Positions 18,277-27,810 of a DNA stretch of 35,021 bases are shown piece by piece; the first letter of the stretch is position 1; every line of letters begins with the position of its first letter. The notes under the pieces are model-generated. The model ran no database searches. It was not told the origin of the DNA and saw nothing but the letters and a program-made list of their open reading frames with translations. The DNA is taken from assembly GCA_017440965.1 (NCBI GenBank), contig JAFSGH010000019.1, positions 1 to 35,021 of the forward strand. The letters run 5' to 3'. Both the position numbers and the translations under genes were made by a program. The DNA is from Clostridia bacterium (GTDB taxonomy: Bacteria > Bacillota > Clostridia > Oscillospirales > Acutalibacteraceae).

Positions 18277-20736
18277 ATGTTTATGTTTACGGGCTTTTCA
18301 AGTAAAGCAAATACGGCACTTAATAATGCCGTTAACTGTGCTGAGGATATGGGACACACATATGTGGGCAGTGAGCATATCCTTGCAGGACTTCTCAAGG
18401 ATCCTACGGGTGTGGCGGGTGTTATTCTCAATTCAAAAAAAATAACATATCAAAGCTTTTACGAGGTTATAAAAAGCAATATCGGGATCGGAAATCCTAC
18501 AAGCCTTACGGAAAAGGATATTACGCCGAGAGCTGCAAAGATCATAACTGCGGCTGTTCAGTCAGCACGGGACTCGGGGACTGCACTTACGGGAACAGAG
18601 CATCTTCTTATGGCTATTCTCAGAGAGCAGAGCTGCTTTGCAAACAGAGCTCTTGTAAAAATGGGCGCGGTTCCCGCGGATATTTACGGCGAACTGACAA
18701 GAACTCTCGGCGGCTCGTTTCAGGAGCAAAAGGGGATAAAGAGCAGGGAAAGATCCGCTGTCGGAAGCAGGCTTACAGGACTTTCAAAATACGGCAGAAA
18801 CCTTACCTCTGCCGCAAATCTCGGAAAGATAGATCCGGTGACGGGCAGGAATAAGGAAATTGACAGAGTGATAAAAATACTCTGCAGAAAAACAAAAAAT
18901 AACCCTTGTCTGATAGGGGAGCCGGGCGTCGGAAAAACTGCCGTGGCAGAAGGTCTTGCCCTTCGTATTGCATCAGGTGATGTTCCCGATATTCTTAAAA
19001 ACAGTGAACTTTATTCACTTGAATTGACCTCAATGGTAGCAGGAGCAAAATACAGAGGTGACTTTGAGGAGCGTATAAGAAATGTGATAAATGAGGTCAT
19101 TGACGCAGGTAATATTATCCTTTTTATCGATGAGATCCATAATCTTATCGGTGCAGGCTCAGCAGAGGGGGCTGTTGATGCGGCAAATATACTGAAGCCC
19201 GTTCTTGCAAGAGGAGAAATAAAGCTTATAGGCGCTACGACTATAGATGAATACAGAAAAAATATAGAGAAGGATGCTGCTCTTGAAAGGCGTTTTCAGA
19301 CCGTATCGGTTGAACAGCCGACAGCAGAAGAGACTTTGGAGATCCTCAGAAATCTGAAGCCGTCATATGAGGCATTTCACGGAGTCAGCATAAGTGAGGA
19401 GGCTCTCAGAGCTGCTGTGGAGCTGTCTGAAAGATATATTACAGACCGGTTTCTGCCCGACAAGGCAATAGATCTTGTGGATGAGACGGCATCGGGTGTC
19501 AGAATAATGAGAGATGACAGTCCTCCTGAAATAAAGGAGCTTGAGAGGAAGGCTGAGACGGCAGGAAAAAATAAGATCGCAGCAGTCAATTCGCAGAATT
19601 TTGAAGAGGCAGCCGCCTTCAGGAATGAGGAGATAAGATGCTTCGAGGATATAAGAAGGGCAAAGGCTCAGCTCAAAAATAATAAAACTCCTGCCGCAGA
19701 AGTGACTGCCGATGATATCGCCTTTACGGTAAGCTCGTGGACCGGTATTCCCGCAGGAAGCATAAATGAAGATGAAAAGCACCGTCTCAAGGAGCTTGAG
19801 AGAGTACTTTCCGAACAGATCGTCGGGCAGGATGAGGCAGTAAAGGCGGTGTCTTCCGCCGTAAGACGCGGAAGATCGGGACTTTCCGATCCATCGAGAC
19901 CGATAGGGGTTTTTCTTTTTTCAGGACCTACGGGAGTGGGAAAAACGGCACTTGCAAAGGCACTCGCTTTTGCAGTTTACGGCAGTAAGGATGCTCTTAT
20001 AAGAACCGATATGTCGGAGTATTCGGAAAAGCATTCCGTTTCAAGGCTTATAGGCTCTCCGCCCGGCTATCAGGGCTTCGATGAGGGTGGTCAGCTTGTG
20101 AAAAAGATAAGATCCCGTCCTTACAGTGTAATACTTTTTGATGAGATTGAAAAAGCTCATCCCGATGTTTTCAGCTTTTTACTGCCCGTGCTCGAGGACG
20201 GTATTCTCACCGCCGCTGACGGCAAAAAGGCGGATTGCAGAAATTCCGTTATAGTTATGACCTCCAATGCAGGAGCAAAGCTTATGGGAAATGATCTTCA
20301 TCCTTTAGGATTTGATGCTGATGACGGTGTAAAGAATGGCAAATCAATAAAAGCTGCTGCGGAAAAGGAGCTGAAAAGGATATTTCCGCCGGAATTTCTC
20401 AACAGAATAGACGAGATAGTAATCTTTTCCCGTCTCGGAGAAGAAGAACTAAAAAAAATAGCGAAACGCATGATAAATGAAACGACAGAAAGGCTTAATA
20501 AAAAAGGTATTGAGCTGACAGTAGAAGAGGAGGTCTATAAATATATAGCAAACAAGGGTGCAGATAAGGTATACGGGGCAAGAAATCTTCACAGACTCAT
20601 AGTAAATGAGCTTGAAGCTCCGGTCTCTGTCATTCTCTGCGAAAATGACAATGTGAAAGAAATCCGCTTCGGTATTGCAGACGGCAGTCCCCGTGTCGAG
20701 TATTTTACTAACGAAAATTTTGGTGAAAATAAATAA
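18277..20736 (+). CDS. clpC: ATP-dependent Clp protease ATPase subunit ClpC
   Basis: ClpC unfolds substrates, including arginine-phosphorylated proteins, and feeds them to ClpP. The 819-residue protein has a double Clp N-domain (about 1-145), AAA1 with Walker A GEPGVGKT (214-221) and DEIH (284-287), and a short coiled-coil M-domain with a UVR-like motif. AAA2 follows, with Walker A GPTGVGKT (about 550-557), and an LGF tripeptide near residue 678 is the expected ClpP-docking loop. I start at the ATG 18277 because GAGGTG is 6 bases upstream; an in-frame TTG at 18256 lies before that site. clpC has its own promoter and no ctsR neighbour. Confidence 0.96.
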   Translation: MFMFTGFSSKANTALNNAVNCAEDMGHTYVGSEHILAGLLKDPTGVAGVILNSKKITYQSFYEVIKSNIGIGNPTSLTEKDITPRAAKIITAAVQSARDSGTALTGTEHLLMAILREQSCFANRALVKMGAVPADIYGELTRTLGGSFQEQKGIKSRERSAVGSRLTGLSKYGRNLTSAANLGKIDPVTGRNKEIDRVIKILCRKTKNNPCLIGEPGVGKTAVAEGLALRIASGDVPDILKNSELYSLELTSMVAGAKYRGDFEERIRNVINEVIDAGNIILFIDEIHNLIGAGSAEGAVDAANILKPVLARGEIKLIGATTIDEYRKNIEKDAALERRFQTVSVEQPTAEETLEILRNLKPSYEAFHGVSISEEALRAAVELSERYITDRFLPDKAIDLVDETASGVRIMRDDSPPEIKELERKAETAGKNKIAAVNSQNFEEAAAFRNEEIRCFEDIRRAKAQLKNNKTPAAEVTADDIAFTVSSWTGIPAGSINEDEKHRLKELERVLSEQIVGQDEAVKAVSSAVRRGRSGLSDPSRPIGVFLFSGPTGVGKTALAKALAFAVYGSKDALIRTDMSEYSEKHSVSRLIGSPPGYQGFDEGGQLVKKIRSRPYSVILFDEIEKAHPDVFSFLLPVLEDGILTAADGKKADCRNSVIVMTSNAGAKLMGNDLHPLGFDADDGVKNGKSIKAAAEKELKRIFPPEFLNRIDEIVIFSRLGEEELKKIAKRMINETTERLNKKGIELTVEEEVYKYIANKGADKVYGARNLHRLIVNELEAPVSVILCENDNVKEIRFGIADGSPRVEYFTNENFGENK

Positions 20737-20789
20737 AAGAAGCCGATATTTTTTTACGATTCAATTAATATATAATTAATAAATGACAG

Positions 20790-20818
20790 TTGAAAAATAA
20801 TTTAAAAAGTATTATAAT
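20790..20818 (+). promoter_or_regulatory. Predicted sigma-A promoter of the large secreted protein gene
   Basis: TTGAAA (20790-20795) and a perfect TATAAT (20813-20818) have a 17-base spacer in an AT-rich stretch. The -10 lies 57 bases before the ATG at 20876. Confidence 0.7.
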
Positions 20819-20875
20819 AACTCCGTATAGATGCGTCTATTAAAGATGCAAATTTAAAAAAAGGAGTTGTTATTG

Positions 20876-23800
20876 ATGCGTTTAAAAAAGGTTCTCAGCG
20901 TATTTCTCGCTGCTCTTATGCTTTTCACAGCAATGTCCCTCGGTGTAACGGGTGTTGCCGTTGAAATAGACTATGACGCTCAGTATCGCTCACTGGCTAA
21001 TCTTCTTAAAGATGAGCATGTCCGTGAGCTCACCAACTACACAGTTTCAAATACCACTCTTGATAACGGAACCGAAGGCTTCGATCAGGAGGCAAGAGGC
21101 TTTGCTTATGACCATAAGGTCGTTGCAAAGGACAATGCAGAAGGATCCATTCTTAAGGCATCCAACCGTTTCTTCTTTATTGCAGAATCTCTTATGAGCT
21201 TTAAGTACGGTGTAGGCTGCTATGATGCAAATACTCTTGTAAAGTATGTAAGCGAAAAGCTCAAGCCCTTCTTTGCTTCCACCTCAGGCTCCGGTGAAGT
21301 TATCTATGAAGACTTCTACGGCAACCGTTATTATCCCAGTGCTGAAGAAATAGCAGCATATAAGGAAGCTGCAAATACCATCATCGGTGTCGGTGCTGAG
21401 GTAAACCAGGCTACCCTTACAGAGCTTGGTATTTACTTTATGGAGATGGATGACTGGAGATACTACAATGTAGATACAGTTCTTAAGTATTTCGTAGGTA
21501 ATGTGCTTATGGTCAATACCGGTAACTGGTATCACAGATTCTCCTTTATCGTTCAGACATCCGTCAGCACGATTCTTGAGGAGACCGACGGCATTGAAAG
21601 TGTCGGTCAGCCCAACCTTACTCTCAGAACAGCTGTTTATCAGTTTGCATATCAGAAGGAATACAATGAGAGTGCATCCAAGTCATACTATTCATTCGCA
21701 GAGCCTTCTCTTGACAGAGTATGGGAAAACTATGCAAGTGAATACGGATTTGACAGAGTTTCCGCTGACCTTACCGTTCCTATGGACGGCTTCCCCGGAC
21801 TTCTCCGTGAAGGTCAGGCATCTGCCTATATGATAAAGATCACTGTTGACGAAACGACGATCCCTTATCTTCAGGAGGTCAACAATAAGTTTGTCAGCTA
21901 TATTTCCACTCCCAAATGGGATGCAGGCTTTGTTGACTGGACAGACGCTACCGTTAATGCAAGCCCCGATACACCTATTATTCTCGGTTATGCGGCAGAG
22001 CTCACTAATTTAAGTAATGAGGCTCTTGTTGCTCTTTTCGGCGACAGACTCGGTAATATGGTAACACTTGCTTATCTGTTCAAGACATCAAGAAGTGCTC
22101 CCACAAGAACAGTCCGAGGTGAGGCTAAGTATGTAGCTACTCCTGAAAAGCTCGACGATATCATTCACGATCTTGATGCTCTTATCTCTCCCCGTGAAGG
22201 CGAGATTGGTGAAAACGACTTGTTCATAGCAAACAGAGTTGCTACTGTTGTTAAGCAGTTCCTTGATGTCGGCAGCCTTTTAGGTGTCGAAGGCGGTCTT
22301 GAATATACAACTCTTGAAGAGCTTGTAGGTCAGGTGCTTCAGCAGCTTGTTTTCCAGGACGGCATAGTAAATTTGCTTGTTGAGATGCTTTATCCCATGA
22401 TCGTTAATCTTCTTGAGGATACTCTCGGCAATCTTACCGGTGTCGGCTTCCTTGACGGTGCTATCCAGGATATTCTTAATGATGTTATTGATGATAATGA
22501 CCTTGCTATCTATCCTCAGGCATTAGGTGCCAGAATTGAAGCAGACTATCCCGGAAAATATACTGTCGCAACCACGATTCTTAAGAATACTCCCGATAAT
22601 AAATGGGAAAATGTTAATTTTGAGGCTATGACATGGGGTGTCAATGAGGCTCCCATATCTGAAAAATCCGAATATTTCCTTAATGCACTCTGCGCAGGTC
22701 TCGGCGGATTTACCCGACTTCTTGTTACCTTCCTTTGCGGTGACTATGAGTATGAAACAAAAGCTATGCAGGATATCGGTAACTTCGGTAGATACTATGA
22801 CCTTAAGATCATCCCCGCGCTTTCCGCTTGGCTCGTTTCACAGGGACTTTATACAAAGCTCTTTATACCGCTTTACAGAGTTCTCGGTCTTAACGAAGAC
22901 GAATATCTCTCTTCTGAGAACTTCCATAAAGGTGTTGTACAGGATATCAAGTCCTGTCTCAGAGAGGCTGTAAGACCTGTCATTACATGGGTTAACAACC
23001 ATGTTGCAAAAAGACCCTTTGAAACAATAATGGCTCTTGTTCCCAATCTTGTTCATTTCCTTTCAAGAACAAGTACCGTAAATCTTGATTATGCGGATGA
23101 GTGGGAGTCTCCCAGCTTTGCAACAGCTCAGGAAGATGCTCATATGGGCTTCAGTCAGGTGCAGACATATTCTCTTTGGGGAATAATGGAGCAGGTATAT
23201 GTATCCATTCAGGGTATTATGGGCTTCAAGATCTGGTCCGGCTCAATTGCATCCTTCCTTTCAAAGCAGTCAGGTATGCTCTCATCTCTTAATGCTCTTC
23301 TCAATGAGGTCATTGACTTTACATATGATACAGATGAGATATATTCAGTAAATACAGCCTGCTATTCTGACTATGCAGGAAATATCGTTCTTCCCGACTC
23401 TCAGGAATATGCAATGAATCCCTCTGCATATCCCAATGAACACTCAGTATATTATTCCGATGCATCAAATACACAGCTGTCTCTTGTTAAGGACGACGAT
23501 CATCCCTTTGAACATCAGAATATAACATATGTCCAGAAAAACTATTATCTCCCCGCTGTTCCCGAAAAGAAGCTTATTTCCTGCGGTGAGGTATATAGAC
23601 CCACAGAATGGAACACGATAAAGGTTGAACATCCCGGTCTTGTATTCCTGTTCCTTCTCCGTTATGTATTCTCTGCTCTCGGCTACAGATATGACCTGAA
23701 TGAAGAGAATAAGCCTCCTATGCTTATTGAGTGCTTCGGTCTTGATCTCAGCGGCGAGCTCTTTATGGGACTTTCATTGGGTGACATTGTTTACAATATT

Positions 23801-25609
23801 ATGCTTCACCCCGACGAAGCCATCTGTGCTCTTCTTGAGCTGTTCTATTCAAATGAAACAGGTGACTTCTTTACCCGCACTCCCTATACATATCCTGTTG
23901 AGCCTATAGATTATCACGAAACCACTCTTCTTAACAGAACCATCAATCCCACTCTCAGCTACGGTGCAGATGTCAAGTATTCCAAGTACTGGACAAAGGA
24001 ATATGCAAATGACTTTGTTGCAAGCTTAGGACCTCTTGCAGAAGATGTTCTCATAATGCTCGGTCTTGAGGGTATGGAGGACGGCTTAGGAGCCTTCCTT
24101 AAGAATCTGCTTAACGAGAACGTATTTAATAACGATCTCGTAAATATGCTCTTTAATATGATCTATCAGCTTCTCGGCGGTCTTAATGACAGCCTTGGCT
24201 TTGATATTGAAGCGATCCTTAATGCTGTCCTTGATGTATCCTTCAAGCCTGCAGATATTGCAAGAGCACTTAATAAGATGATAGGTCACGAAACTCAGGC
24301 ATCAAGAGAAATTGCATCGGTAAGCACTTGGGCAGAGCTCTTTGACGGCGGCTATCAGATAGATCCTGTAACAGGTGAACAGACACCTGTAATCAAGGAT
24401 GCAGAACTTGACTGGGGTATCGACACGGCAGAGGAGCACGGACATTCTCCTGCAGAGAGCTTCCTTAAGACGGTATCCGCTCTTCTATCCCCCGCAGCAT
24501 TTGCTATCAAGTTCTTATTTATGGATCAGGACCTCAGTATTCTCGGTCTTGTAAATCTTCCCTCATATGCAGGCTATCAGTATGCATTTATCGGACTTCT
24601 CGAGGCTCTTTCCTGTCCCAATATCCTTACTTACGACGATTACTATAAGGCATCTCTTGATCCCGACTGCGGTGATGCAAATACCATCTATCATCTGTTC
24701 TCTCCCTTACTGGGACTTCTTGATAAGGTATATGCAGATCCCGTCAATACGCTTCTCAGCCTTATTCCCAATCTCCTGTTCTTTATCTCAATAGGCGGTC
24801 TTAATGATCTGGTAAATAACCTTATTCATTTCGCTTATGTTCTTCTTGATATTCTTAAGCCTATCATTAACGCTTATGATCTTCTTGACGGACTTATTTC
24901 CAATATTGAGATCTCAGGACTTACCATTAACCTTACTCTTCCCCTTGATATAGACTTCAACTCTCTTGTAAGCGACCTTCTCGGCGCACTTCTCGGCGGA
25001 GTTCTTACAATAGAAGGAGTTACTCTTACACTTCCTTACATCGATCTTTATACTCTTTGTGTAGGTACACTTGAGAAGTTTACATCCAAGGAAGTAAGAA
25101 GCACGGTATATCTTAATGCAGCAGGCGGCGGTGAGCTTCTTACTGCGCTTCTCAGAATCGTATTTGAAGTTCTCTTTATGGATGAGAACCACAAGGCTCT
25201 CAGCCAGATCATTGCAAATCTTGCAGGCGAAGGAAAGCTTGATGAATACGATGAAGAAACGCTGTATATGGTAATAGACGGCTTGTTCGGGCTTTTAGAG
25301 GAATATGAGGTTCTTGATATGGTGCTGTTCGCGGTCTATATGCTGATATCTAAGCTCGTTCCCGTTGCAGACACCCTGGCGCCCAGATTTGCGGCAAACA
25401 ATATGACGATCACCGATCTTATTGATTCTGCAAGCAATCAGGATCTGTTTATGGCAAATCTCGCACTTATTCTGAAGGATCCCAATGATTCCGAGGTGCC
25501 CGGTACAACATCAGACGGCAACGCAATAGGCGGTCTGTTTGATAGAATAAAGGCATTGTTTGAAAGAATAATTGCTTTCTTCAGACAGCTCTTCAGCTTC
25601 GGCGGCTGA
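20876..25609 (+). CDS. Very large exported protein with internal duplication, unknown family
   Basis: I do not recognise a family. The 1577-residue protein starts with a clear signal peptide (basic MRLKK, hydrophobic core, small residues before about residue 28). The rest is rich in Leu, Asn, Asp and Tyr with many predicted helices. A segment of some 120-140 residues occurs twice (about 595-735 and 1190-1310). Both copies have FLNAL/FLKTV openings, a Tyr/Asp-rich middle, and end in a matching motif: TIMALVPNLVHFLS in the first and TLLSLIPNLLFFIS in the second. There is no LPXTG, SLH, dockerin or late membrane span. The C-terminus is a short Phe-rich amphipathic helix (FERIIAFFRQLFSFGG). I start at ATG 20876, 9 bases after AAGGAG. 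A strong promoter precedes it. A role at the cell surface is inference. Confidence 0.85.
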   Translation: MRLKKVLSVFLAALMLFTAMSLGVTGVAVEIDYDAQYRSLANLLKDEHVRELTNYTVSNTTLDNGTEGFDQEARGFAYDHKVVAKDNAEGSILKASNRFFFIAESLMSFKYGVGCYDANTLVKYVSEKLKPFFASTSGSGEVIYEDFYGNRYYPSAEEIAAYKEAANTIIGVGAEVNQATLTELGIYFMEMDDWRYYNVDTVLKYFVGNVLMVNTGNWYHRFSFIVQTSVSTILEETDGIESVGQPNLTLRTAVYQFAYQKEYNESASKSYYSFAEPSLDRVWENYASEYGFDRVSADLTVPMDGFPGLLREGQASAYMIKITVDETTIPYLQEVNNKFVSYISTPKWDAGFVDWTDATVNASPDTPIILGYAAELTNLSNEALVALFGDRLGNMVTLAYLFKTSRSAPTRTVRGEAKYVATPEKLDDIIHDLDALISPREGEIGENDLFIANRVATVVKQFLDVGSLLGVEGGLEYTTLEELVGQVLQQLVFQDGIVNLLVEMLYPMIVNLLEDTLGNLTGVGFLDGAIQDILNDVIDDNDLAIYPQALGARIEADYPGKYTVATTILKNTPDNKWENVNFEAMTWGVNEAPISEKSEYFLNALCAGLGGFTRLLVTFLCGDYEYETKAMQDIGNFGRYYDLKIIPALSAWLVSQGLYTKLFIPLYRVLGLNEDEYLSSENFHKGVVQDIKSCLREAVRPVITWVNNHVAKRPFETIMALVPNLVHFLSRTSTVNLDYADEWESPSFATAQEDAHMGFSQVQTYSLWGIMEQVYVSIQGIMGFKIWSGSIASFLSKQSGMLSSLNALLNEVIDFTYDTDEIYSVNTACYSDYAGNIVLPDSQEYAMNPSAYPNEHSVYYSDASNTQLSLVKDDDHPFEHQNITYVQKNYYLPAVPEKKLISCGEVYRPTEWNTIKVEHPGLVFLFLLRYVFSALGYRYDLNEENKPPMLIECFGLDLSGELFMGLSLGDIVYNIMLHPDEAICALLELFYSNETGDFFTRTPYTYPVEPIDYHETTLLNRTINPTLSYGADVKYSKYWTKEYANDFVASLGPLAEDVLIMLGLEGMEDGLGAFLKNLLNENVFNNDLVNMLFNMIYQLLGGLNDSLGFDIEAILNAVLDVSFKPADIARALNKMIGHETQASREIASVSTWAELFDGGYQIDPVTGEQTPVIKDAELDWGIDTAEEHGHSPAESFLKTVSALLSPAAFAIKFLFMDQDLSILGLVNLPSYAGYQYAFIGLLEALSCPNILTYDDYYKASLDPDCGDANTIYHLFSPLLGLLDKVYADPVNTLLSLIPNLLFFISIGGLNDLVNNLIHFAYVLLDILKPIINAYDLLDGLISNIEISGLTINLTLPLDIDFNSLVSDLLGALLGGVLTIEGVTLTLPYIDLYTLCVGTLEKFTSKEVRSTVYLNAAGGGELLTALLRIVFEVLFMDENHKALSQIIANLAGEGKLDEYDEETLYMVIDGLFGLLEEYEVLDMVLFAVYMLISKLVPVADTLAPRFAANNMTITDLIDSASNQDLFMANLALILKDPNDSEVPGTTSDGNAIGGLFDRIKALFERIIAFFRQLFSFGG

Positions 25610-25627
25610 TACATTTAACCTGAATAA

Positions 25628-25665
25628 TGCAGATTGAAGGGTTTATCCCTTCAATTTGCATTTTT
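25628..25665 (+). terminator. Intrinsic terminator of the large secreted protein gene
   Basis: A stem centred on ATTGAAGGG (25633-25641) and its complement ending at 25655, with outer TGCA arms, is followed by TTTTT. It lies 18 bases past the stop codon. Confidence 0.85.
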
Positions 25666-25753
25666 ACCTTATAAGAGGTTTCTTTATTAACTTAATTATT
25701 CAATGACCGTACCGACGGAAAACAACCCTTCCCGTGCGGCAGATAAGAGGAAA

Positions 25754-25820
25754 AACGGCCGCGCAGGTAAGCTGCAAAGCGGCTGTTGTTTCAAAAACCT
25801 ATGTTCTCAAAACGGAGGTT
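25754..25820 (+). promoter_or_regulatory. Structured 5' leader of the hydrolase gene
   Basis: A 9-bp stem (25754-25762 with 25779-25787, one G-U pair) encloses a 4-bp hairpin (GCAG at 25763-25766 with CTGC at 25772-25775) and an AAA bulge. Just downstream, AACCT at 25796-25800 is complementary to AGGTT at 25816-25820, which contains part of the GGAGG ribosome binding site. A switch that hides or frees that site is possible. I could not match it to a known riboswitch class. Confidence 0.35.
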
Positions 25821-25827
25821 ATATATA

Positions 25828-27354
25828 ATGAAAAAAATAATAGCAGTTTTAATGTCTCTTGTTATAATAGCCGGTATCTCTGTTCCTGCATTTGCTGCAG
25901 AAAAGGAATGTGACTGCGGCTTTAATCCCGTTATCTATGTTGCAGCTCTGGGCAGTGCAACAGTGTATGAAAATCCCGGCACGGAAAACGAAAAAGCACT
26001 TTTCCGTCCCGATACAATGCCTTTGGTAGAGGAAGCTGTTTCAGTTATCCTTCCCGTTATCCCCGCTCTTATTGCAGGTGATTTTGATACCTTCGGGGAT
26101 GCTCTTATCGGATTCATCAATTCTGCCTTCGGCGCTCTCGCACTTGACGGTGACGGAAATTCAAGGGAAAATGTATATGCTCCCGAGGAATATCCCGTAA
26201 GCGGCGATCACGGCATTGAGCATTCTTATTATTTCGGATATGATTTCAGACTTGATCCCTATGAGCACGCAGACAGACTTTACAAGGATATTCAGACCCT
26301 TAAAGAGCTTACGGGCCACAGTAAGGTTCAGCTCAAGGCTTCAAGCATGGGCGGTGTCGTTACTATGGCATATCTTGAAAAATACGGCACAGAGGATATA
26401 GAGACTGTTATCTTCCAGAACTGTCCCATAAAGGGAACTGCTGTTGCAGGTGAGCTTTTCTGCAGAAAATTTGAGATAAATAAGGATGCTCTCCTGAACT
26501 ATGCTCTCGATGCTATCCCCAGCCTTGAGCAGGATTTTCTTCAGGGCTTCCTTTACGGACTTGCTACTGCTCTTGATGATGTAGGTGTATGGTCGCTTCT
26601 TTTATCAATGGCAGATGTTATAGTTGAAAATCTCCTTGACAGAGTGTATGATGAAGCACTTATTCCTATTTTTGGTACTCTTCCCGGTATCTGGAGCTTT
26701 GTTCCCGATGAATACTATGAGGAAGCAAAGACTGTTATGGTCGATGAAAGCACTCAGGCAGGTCTTATCAGAAAGCTTGATAATTATCACTATAATGTTC
26801 AGAAGCGTGCAGAGGATATCCTCAATGAGGCTAATAAGGATGTAAAGATATACATCGTTGCAGGCTATGACATTCAGAGAACTCCTCTTGTTACGGCATA
26901 CATGAATACCTCTGACGGAACCGTAGATACAAAATATGCTTCTGTGGGCGCAGTTACTGCTGATATAAGAGATACTCTCCCCGAAGGCTATACTCAGGCA
27001 ATTGATGACGGTCACGATCATATTTCTCCCGACTTTATGATCGATGCATCAACCTGTGCACTTCCCGAGCAGACCTGGTTTATCAAAGATATGCTCCATT
27101 GCACAACTCACGACGGACACGGAAAATTCTATGAGCTGATGCTGACAGGTGAAGAGCAGTTTTATGTTGACACCTACGAGGAATATCCTCAGTTTATGCA
27201 GAATAATATTCCCGATATGACCTTTGATAAGGTGGAGAACCTTTCTGCAACGGAAAAATTCAAAAAACAGCCTAATTTCACCAATTTTGTAATGATGCTG
27301 AGATTCTTTATTGATACCGTAAAAAGCTTCTTTGCAGGTCTTTTTGTAAAATAA
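25828..27354 (+). CDS. Exported LCAT/lipase-like alpha/beta hydrolase
   Basis: The 508-residue protein has a signal peptide (MKKIIAVLMS through PAFA-A, about 21 residues). The alpha/beta-hydrolase nucleophile elbow reads ASSMG with S173. D363 in SDGTVD matches the acid position of LCAT/PGAP1-like acyltransferases and lipases. The catalytic His is probably one of H424, H428 or H431 in LHCTTHDGH. The YFGYDFRLDP segment before the elbow is typical of the LCAT group. It probably hydrolyses or transfers acyl chains outside the cell; the substrate is unknown. I start at ATG 25828 with GGAGG at 25814-25818. The C-terminus (FFIDTVKSFFAGLFVK) resembles the tail of the preceding large protein. A strong hairpin terminator follows at 27445. 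Confidence 0.85.
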   Translation: MKKIIAVLMSLVIIAGISVPAFAAEKECDCGFNPVIYVAALGSATVYENPGTENEKALFRPDTMPLVEEAVSVILPVIPALIAGDFDTFGDALIGFINSAFGALALDGDGNSRENVYAPEEYPVSGDHGIEHSYYFGYDFRLDPYEHADRLYKDIQTLKELTGHSKVQLKASSMGGVVTMAYLEKYGTEDIETVIFQNCPIKGTAVAGELFCRKFEINKDALLNYALDAIPSLEQDFLQGFLYGLATALDDVGVWSLLLSMADVIVENLLDRVYDEALIPIFGTLPGIWSFVPDEYYEEAKTVMVDESTQAGLIRKLDNYHYNVQKRAEDILNEANKDVKIYIVAGYDIQRTPLVTAYMNTSDGTVDTKYASVGAVTADIRDTLPEGYTQAIDDGHDHISPDFMIDASTCALPEQTWFIKDMLHCTTHDGHGKFYELMLTGEEQFYVDTYEEYPQFMQNNIPDMTFDKVENLSATEKFKKQPNFTNFVMMLRFFIDTVKSFFAGLFVK

Positions 27355-27412
27355 AGATATAAGCTGGTATTCAATTGAGCAATTTTGCATTTCGAACAAA
27401 TTTCATGCAATT

Positions 27413-27508
27413 AAAAGGGGCTGTAAAAAGACAGCAAAAAAAAATCCGAGATTCACGATATTGTGAGTCTCGGACATTTTTTTTGTTGATAAAATGTTTA
27501 AAACTAAA
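27413..27508. repeat. GGGGCTG-type repeat end with terminator hairpin
   Basis: This segment starts AAAAGGGGCTGTAAAAA and contains a 12-bp stem (27445-27456 with 27463-27474) followed by a T run, so it also ends the hydrolase transcript. It matches the reverse complement of about 34312-34404 with mostly point differences over roughly 95 bases, including an identical hairpin core. It forms the left outer edge of the accessory region. The 13-mer TGAGCAATTTTGC just upstream (27376-27388) recurs in the adjacent 111-bp repeat (27539-27551). Confidence 0.8.
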
Positions 27509-27619
27509 TTTTTATTATATAGGAAATTGCTCGCAATGTGAGCAATTTTGCTTATAACAAAAAACACCTTTTCGCCCCCAAGATTGGGGGACGGGGGGTT
27601 GAAGCAGAATGCTTTTTTA
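27509..27619 (+). repeat. Left copy of 111-bp perfect inverted repeat
   Basis: All 111 bases are the exact reverse complement of 29596-29706. The repeat contains a 19-bp palindrome at 27527-27545 (TTGCTC...GAGCAA), a TATAAT pointing left on the minus strand (27514-27519), and a C-rich/G-rich hairpin (CCCCCAA/TTGGGGG). On the minus strand that hairpin, followed by a T run, could end transcripts from the LuxR gene. The 191 bases from 27620 to 27810 show no gene or clear structure. Confidence 0.97.
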
Positions 27620-27810
27620 TTAGAATTTTAATACACTAAATAGACCGATAGAAAAAAACTGTCAGTTACATGAATAGAAGTCACATTCTTTCAAGTAGCA
27701 TTCTGACGTACTGCTTGTTTCACAGATGGTATTTATGAAGATTAAAACCACAAGAAATCATCGAAATTTCAAGAAATACTCCTTTTATATCGATAGCATT
27801 AATGAATTAA

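Noticed and set aside
21284-21535. Antisense and out-of-frame ORFs inside the large secreted protein gene and others
   Set aside because: They are shadows of long, well-supported genes and lack ribosome binding sites or recognisable products.
25700-25827. Cyclic-di-GMP type I riboswitch upstream of the hydrolase
   Set aside because: A GCAAAGC string and stems are present, but the order and spacing of the conserved segments do not fit the GEMM consensus.
27620-27810. Hidden small gene between the left repeat and the LuxR fusion gene
   Set aside because: No open frame with a ribosome binding site and no strong structure was found in these 191 bases.
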